Below, in pieces: positions 57,642-64,000 of a stretch of DNA of 64,000 bases (position 1 is the first letter of the stretch; each line of letters opens with the position of its first letter). This stretch comes from Helianthus annuus (Eukaryota > Streptophyta > Magnoliopsida > Asterales > Asteraceae): contig NC_035436.2 in the NCBI RefSeq assembly GCF_002127325.2, positions 82,767,716 through 82,831,715 of the forward strand, given 5' to 3'. Below the pieces are notes generated by a model. That model was not told where the DNA came from and did not search any database. It saw only the letters and a program-made list of their open reading frames with translations. The position numbers and the translations under genes are program-made.

Positions 57642-58114
57642 CCACTGAGGCATCTCAGCTGACGTCACCATGATAGTGACATCTAACAACCTAACAGCCT
57701 ATAAACACTGTTCTATACAAACTACTGATGTTTAAACAACTGATTATAAGTACAGTACAAAACAAGATAAAACTACTGCTTCACGTTCCTCTGTTGTAGC
57801 CTGAGCACTGATGTTGAGCATCAGTGCTTTCTTCAAAGGTGATCAGTCCTTGAATGAGCAGTGCTTGTGTCTTCAGCAGTACTTAGGAAACGATAGTAGA
57901 TAGAGCAACAGTGTTTGTCTTCAGCAGTCTTTAGAGTTTCATCAGTGTTTGGTTCATCAGTTGTTATAGTGAGCAGTACTTAAGATCCATCAGCTGTTAG
58001 ATTACCACTGTCAAGGGGAAAGCCAAGTGTAAACAGCTGCTTATTCTGAGTCCACTGTTGTGATCCGATTTTGGCTTTCATTATCTGTTCCTCTGGTATG
58101 GTTCAATCCCAACA
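57642..58114 (-). repeat. 3' LTR of COP-D, right part
   Basis: Continues from 21305 after the TSD (57637-57641) and ends GTTCAATCCCAACA. Rich in CAGTG/AGCAGT words. Followed at 58115 by the PPT (sense AGGGGGAGAT). Confidence 0.75.
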
Positions 58115-58126
58115 ATCTCCCCCTGG
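58115..58126 (-). promoter_or_regulatory. Polypurine tract of COP-D
   Basis: Sense CCAGGGGGAGAT abuts the LTR end, the same tract as COP-C. Confidence 0.8.
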
Positions 58127-58150
58127 AACAGATAATGCCAAAAACCTTCA

Positions 58151-61100
58151 TTATTCTGGACCTTTATTTCTCATCAGAAGTTCCTTAGCTTGTCTTTTAA
58201 ACTCTTCTTCAAAATTCTTGGAACTTGTGTCATCTTTATCCCTACACAGTGTAAGTTCAAGGAGATCCTGCAAATCTTCAACACTAGGACCTAGTGCTTC
58301 TTTCCTTGATATGTACTTCACTTCACCATTGGATCTGACCAAGGTCAATACGTGGGTCTTTTGATCAGACATCCACTTTAGTATTTTTAATCCTAATGGG
58401 TTTCTTGGGAGAGATTTATTTTTAGATGAGTTTGGGAGATGTCGGCCTTGTGAAAAGTTGTAGGTTGTCAGACATTTGTTTGAGGGCCTTCTCGATGACA
58501 TCATTTGCTGCATCTACATCTTCTGCAGTCTCTCTTTCAATTAGCTCTTGCCTCTCAATGTCTGTCATGCCTGTTGGAGTGTTTGGTGATGCAGGTTTGG
58601 TTAATACCTCTTTAAAGAGGTTTTGAAGTTTTGCAGAGGTATCTTCTTTTAGACCCATTTTCATGATGGTATCTTTGAAGTACTCAACTTCCTTTTCCTT
58701 TACCTCTTCACTAGACAGCAGTTTTCCTTCTTCTTGGTTTGACACAAGGATAGGATTATCTGCTGATTTGAACAGTTTTTGGAGGTCATCAATCTGTTGT
58801 TCAAGCTTCATCATTTGTTCACACTTCTTTGAAGTGCCTGAAACAAATATCTTTCTTTTCTTTAGCCTTTCATAGGCTTCATCAGTATGCTGCTTCGACC
58901 ATTTTGATATGGCAATGGCAGTATCCACTTTTGCCTCAACCAGCTCTTGCTTCTTTCTTTTATACTCAGTTGTTAGGTCAGCGATGAGCTTTTTGTATTT
59001 GCTCTAATTTGGAGCATTCTTCTTCTTTTTTCGATCATTCTTGAACCTATCAATCCTGTCAGCTTCATGCTTTAAGGCCACTATTGGCCATTCTTCAAAT
59101 TGGTTTTCTTCAGCAGGATAAAATTTTTCTTGCATGATGTATGCAAGAAGTTTTCTTCTCATCTCTTTTCGTTGACCTGCCTTTTCTTTGCTCAGCTCTT
59201 GTGCAAAATCTTTTATCTGTTTGACTTTTGTGAGCAGAAAATCCAATCTTTTAGCAATGGCTTCATCACTTTGACCTTCACATTCAACCTTGGCTCCTAT
59301 CTTAGCCTGTCTTGCTTTGAGCTCAAGGTATTCATCCATGTCTTCTGGGACTATAAAGCCAACGAGTGAGGGAAATCTTCTGTTTGAAGGATCATCATCA
59401 CTGTACAATTGCCTCATCTCATTTTTGATAGCTTTTAGTTCCAGTGGATATTTTGCAGCAATGGGATCATATTTGTCCTCATTTGCCTGAGTAAGTTTTC
59501 TTTTTCTGGTATAGAGCTTTGCTGGTTGTGCTGTGGGAATGGTGAGAGCAGTGGTGGATGGTTGACTAATAGTGGTTGAAACAACTGGTGCTTCAACCGC
59601 TGTTGTTATTACAACTACTGATATGTCAGCAGATGTCTTCTGCTTTTGAGCAGGGGTTGTGATGGCAGGGGTTTGAGTGATGAGTGACTAACTAACAGTA
59701 GTTGGAACAACTGGTGTTTCAACCACTGTTGTCATTACAATAGATGTTGTAACATCTGCTGTCTTCTGCTTTTTGGCAGGAGGTGATGATGGGGTGGCTG
59801 TTTTTGATGGTGAAGTTGTTGTTGGTGTTGTGATCACAGAAGATGGTGGAGCAATGGTTATGGTGGTATGTGGTGATGTGGTGTGTGTTGATACAGTAGC
59901 TTTGGTTTGGCTATTTTCTGGCTCAATAAAGATGCGATCATCAATTCCTTTCTTTTTCCACTTGATCTTCTCCCCCTTTTTGGCATTATCTGGGAAGGGT
60001 TCATTCATGAAGAGTACAGTGGGAGGAACTTTTCTAGAGGCACTTTGGATATGAGCCTTGATAGCTTTAATATCTACCTGAGTATCTTTAAATCTTGACT
60101 CCACCATGTTTATCAGCTTTTGTACATGTATAGCATGCTGCATCTGCTTTTTTCTTTCCAGCAGTGGTTGGAACATGGTCCATAACTCATTTGCAGCAGG
60201 TGCCGGTTGAGTAGGTGCTTGAGCTGGAGGAGCAGTGGATTGGGCTTTCTGAGCTTTTAACAGCTGCTGCACCATATCCTTTATTTCAGCAACTGAGGTT
60301 TCCAAGTTTTCAACTCTGCCCGTCAATTCCTGATATTTTGAATCATCACCCAAGTTAATGGGATCATCTGAATCCCCACCAGCAGTGGTTGTACCAATGT
60401 GTGACTTAGGGACTGAATCCCAAAAATCATTCATTGATACCCCTTGTTCTTGGTACTGGGGACTTCTTTCTTCAGCATTTGATAACCTTTTGATGTTGCC
60501 AGTGGTTAAAACAAACTCACTGGTGGTCCTCAGTGGTGCTATTGAAGAAATTGCCTTCAAGGGAGTCTTATGAATGTAACTACTGTCCAAATGTAAACCA
60601 GTGGGTTCAACATTTGTAGTGGCTGCTCCACTTGAACTACTGACAGGAGTTACTTGTAACTCCTGCGGTGTAACCTCCTCAGTTGTTGCTGGGATAACAA
60701 CGATATCAGCATCAAACCCAGTCACTTGTGGGAGTATACTCTCAGTGATAGATGTTTGAGAGGAACTGGTTTATGTCTGAGTAATACCAACTGTATGCAA
60801 CAATGGTGTTATGGAAGGTGGTAATGTAGGGGGTGAGGGTAAAGGAGTTGAAAGAGACATGTCCTTGGGATCAGGACTGTGGAAGATGGATCCGAGTGGG
60901 TCCAGAGCTTCGTATTGTGGGGTCCCTGTGTTTACAACCTGATCCTTTTGTGAGGATGCAGGAGGAGTTTGAGGTAAAGGTGGAGATCTTTCTTCCAACT
61001 GTTGTGAGGAAGTAGCAGCAGTGGTTATTGGTGACATTTTTGTTGTCACGGGCATTTGCTCTGGGATCTCATCTTCCAGAGGTGCCTTTTTTTTGGGTTT

Positions 61101-62059
61101 GGGGGGCTTTCTGAATGTTTTCTTTTTGTTCTTTTTGGTGGTGGCAGGTGTGGGTTTCAAAACAGTGGGTGTGCTGCTTTGATCACCTGGAGAAGTGGGC
61201 TCAGCAGCCGATACCTGAGGAGCAGTTTCATCTGCTAAATTCTGCTCGGGTACCTCTGCTTTTGTTTTTATAGGTGCAACATTCTAGAGAATGTTTCAGG
61301 CGTTAAACAGTTTATTTTAAAAGAATCACCTTGTTTGGGCAATTCTGCATCTTCTTTTACAAATTTTTGTTCGAAATAATAGCTTAAAAACCTTGGAAAG
61401 AGCAGAAATGCTTTGCTATCAACATTCTTTACTAAATCATCAAAAATCTCCTGGGAATAATTAAAATTTTTATTATTTAAAATGGCATATCCCAGGCATT
61501 GAATTTTTGATGGTATTTCATTAAAAGAAGTTGTTTTATTAGAAACACACATCAATAGAGTGTGAAATAAAAACCTTGGTGCAGAAGGGAAGAAACCTTT
61601 TTGTAAGGTATCCCTTTTTAGTTACTATGCATAACCCCTATTCATGAAATCCTTTTTCAACTCAGTTTTCGAAAAAGAAGTTTTACCTTCCAGATCATTG
61701 AGTTTGAAGGCTTCAGAAATAAATTGTGGAGAGATTTTAATCTTTTTACCCTGTATCGAGGAGTTGATGACTGTGACAGTGTCTCCTTGTTTTTCATGGG
61801 TGGCATTTTTCCAGAACTCTCTCTGGGTTTGTAGATAAATGGGAGCGTCTGCTGTTAACAAAGTTTTATACTTTGATGCAGATAAGGTATCAATGATAGA
61901 GTCGAAGGTGTTGTCGGTTGTGGGTTTTGTGAGTATACCCAAATAGTTGTGAGGAGATTTGTAACGAATTTCTGTGGTTTCAGCGGCCATTTGAGTGGCG
62001 TCAGTGGGAGCGGAGGAAGGAGATGGTTTTGATTTTGATTTCGACTTTGATTTTGTCAT
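58151..62059 (-). pseudogene. Extra 3' ORF of COP-D (about 1,300 codons, multiply broken)
   Basis: Starts at 62059 (MTKSKSKSKSKPSPSS). It has the same layout as the extra ORF of COP-C: an N-terminal domain with FWKNATHE, SEAFKLNDLE, LLMCVSNKTTSFNEIPS and AFLLFPRFLSYYFEQKF, then long Pro/Thr/Ser-rich low-complexity parts (about 59690-61160). A charged coiled-coil part follows (AKRLDFLLTKVKQIKDFAQELSKE is its core at about 59170-59250), and a C-terminal segment ends in LLMRNKGPE. In-frame stops occur near 61625 (two in a row), 61265, 60770, 59685 and 59003, and a frameshift lies near 58425. It is longer than the COP-C version because of the low-complexity region. No membrane segment or signal peptide. 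Function unknown; non-functional here. Confidence 0.75.
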
Positions 62060-64000
62060 TTTTGATGAAGAAGATCGAAAAATGTTTTTGGAGTTATGAG
62101 TGGGAAACTGCTTTGTGAAGGGAATGTTTGGAATTCAATTCGACAGTGAAACCCTGTTTGGGGTTTTGATCAGGGTTTTATTTAGGGAAAAAGGAAATAC
62201 TGATGTCGCAGCGGTTATAATGATCTGACGGCTAAAAACTGACCACGTGCCCACCCCTGATGAAAGAGTAAATAATGGAGGACAGTTGTTTTGGTGGCCA
62301 CTGATGAAACAAGTATCAGTGGTTACAACGGTAATAAATGAAGCAGTGGGTGATTTTTACCATCAGTGGATGCTTTTACTACATCAGTGAATAGCATATC
62401 AGTGGATAAAACACTGATTTTGAACAACAGTGCTTATCAGAGGAAAATGAGAACAGGGGTTGACTTTCAGCAGTGGACAGACATCAGAGAGCAGATGTTT
62501 GTAGCACAATCAGTAGTTTTAAGGAGAAACAGTGGTAGATAACGAAATAAAGACCATTAGTATATCAACTGTTAGTGCAGCAGTTGTTTCAACTTTTGAA
62601 AAATAATTTTAGCATCTGCTTGATCAGATGTGGGGATTGATTTTGTCTTGTATAAACTCAATATCATGTCCAACATCTGTTCTTCTGCAGGAATGCTATT
62701 CTTAACTACATTTTTAGATATAGATTATCAAGTTTAATTTTTCAGCAGTTTTTCTTAGGAAATTATGTTCTAGGTTTGCCACATGATCACTATTTCCTGA
62801 CAGTGGTTTAGCATCCCAGATGATGAAGACTTTTCTACTAAGGCTACTCATTTTATGTCTAATTATTTGAGCTAGAACATGAGTATCTCAGTAGTTCAAA
62901 ATCAATTTGCAATCAATTTTTGATATGTGATAAACAAACTTGAGCTTAACATGACCTTGACAGGTGTACCATTTCCTTTTGATCAGTTATAGGAATAGTA
63001 ATTTCACACAAAAATAAGGAAATTACATCCTGACCAGAGATGAACTTTTTACTATCAAAAAAGAGAAAAAGTACAAAATATATTATATATACAAAATAAT
63101 ATATTTGGTTTTATTCAAAGAAAAACTTCTGTAAAAATTTTGAAAATAACATCAAAAGGATCTGGTAACTTTCCAAATAAGCTCATGATCATATCATTCT
63201 CAAGTTATTTTGATCACTGTTTAGGATCATTTTCTTGTCGATTGATTGTAAATTCTTCTTTTAAGGTTAATCACTGGAGATGCCATTGTTACCTGAACAA
63301 TTCCTGTATTGATGAATGCACACAGTTGCATGATGACCATTGTTTACCCAACTTTGGACTCATAAGTGTTTTATGTTTATACTCTTTTTCTTTTGGCTTC
63401 AAAAGTTTTGAGATAAACACACTTTTGAGTTTTGTTCATTTTCTTCTTCCCTTTTTACCCTTCCCATTCATGAGTATAGAAATACTTACTAGGAGATCTT
63501 ATTTAAGAAAAGCTTAATCCAGAATCATTTTGCAGTAACGTTTTGAGAGATCTGGCCACATTTGTACATGTTTTATTACCAATTCTCACATTATGTATGA
63601 TTTGGACTGTTTTGACCCCAGATTTTCTTAATGTGTTTTGACAGTGTTGATTTGGTCCTTTTGAGGATTCTCAACCTGCCTTTTAACACATAAGATTTCA
63701 TGACTAAAGTTTTAGTTTCCTCTTTCTAAGTCAGCAAAACACTAGTGTTTATATGAACATAGGTTTTGTTAATCTGAGGTTCATACTTTAGCATAGAACA
63801 TGATGAAATCAGAGCAGTGGATCCAGAATAAGCAGATGTTTGTACACAAGCTTTCCCCTTGATAATGGCTCTAACATCTGATGGATTCAATCTACTGCGT
63901 TTCCTAACTGCTATTAACTCCAAAGGACTGATAAATACCAAAGTGTTGATGACTCAAACAACTGCCTTGTCTCAAGTACTGCTAAAGACTAGAAGCACTG
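62060..64000 (-). other. Spacer upstream of the COP-D extra ORF
   Basis: 1.9 kb without a supportable gene up to the window edge. At 62270-62560 CAGTGG/ATCAGTG words are dense, as in the COP-D LTR. The remainder is A/T rich. In COP-C the corresponding place holds the spacer between pol and the extra ORF, so pol of COP-D should lie just beyond 64000. Confidence 0.5.

Larger units (their letters stand above)
20970..64000 (-). mobile_element. COP-D: SIRE-like Copia element, outermost of the nest, runs past the window
   Basis: The 3' LTR starts at 20970 (TGTTAGGATCGG), is interrupted by element A (21306-57636 plus TSD), and ends at 58114 (TCCCAACA) beside a PPT. Its length without A is about 809 bp. 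Inside are an extra ORF (58151-62059) and a noncoding spacer to 64000. Gag, pol and the 5' LTR must lie beyond the right edge. It is assigned to SIRE because the extra ORF resembles that of element C, whose pol is SIRE-type. Its own pol is not visible, so the assignment is indirect. Confidence 0.75.

Overview
The window holds plant LTR retrotransposons from end to end, and I find no convincing host gene. The protein families point to a eudicot, and from recall most likely to Asteraceae: Tekay-type chromoviruses whose gag begins MPPRR, an acidic 5' ORF containing DEDDFQPFALP, and SIRE-type Copia elements with an extra 3' ORF of the FWKTA / FLMYPRF type. The family assignment is inference; no database search was possible.

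Layout, using labels made up for this report. (1) 1-6517: remains of minus-strand gypsy element E. It has a broken gag (about 1745-2818), a long leader, a PBS and one complete LTR (3999-6517). To the left lie hairpin-bearing repeats in place of pol. (2) 6518-7576: a truncated plus-strand chromovirus LTR (F) that E has interrupted. (3) 7577-7882 and 20105-20969: the two halves of an older unidentified sequence, split by TEK-1. (4) 7883-20104: TEK-1, a complete plus-strand Ty3/gypsy element with TSD TGCCA, 3.5-kb LTRs about 0.5% apart and one uninterrupted gag-pol ORF. (5) 20970 to beyond 64000: a four-level nest, all on the minus strand. SIRE-like Copia element D carries gypsy element A in its 3' LTR (TSD CCAAA). 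A carries gypsy element B inside pol (TSD ACATT). B carries SIRE-like Copia element C inside its 3' LTR (TSD CGTAA). LTR divergence falls inward (A about 1%, B under 1%, C none seen), as the nesting order requires.

TEK-1 is the only element whose coding capacity looks complete. A has at least five in-frame stops, B one stop and one frameshift, C two stops and one frameshift despite identical LTRs, and D's extra ORF has several stops.

The most interesting points are structural. A roughly 65-nt stem-loop with an almost invariant loop but changing, still complementary arms recurs seven times in otherwise dissimilar LTR-type sequences, including the probable transcribed leader of TEK-1. A short phase-1 intron sits at the same gag position in A and B and is precisely missing in TEK-1. 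B has an intact 533-aa acidic, proline-rich ORF before gag. C carries dense arrays of a TTGCGAGTC-type word before both gag and its extra 3' ORF. A has two successive PPT/LTR-start junctions, which suggests an exchanged LTR.
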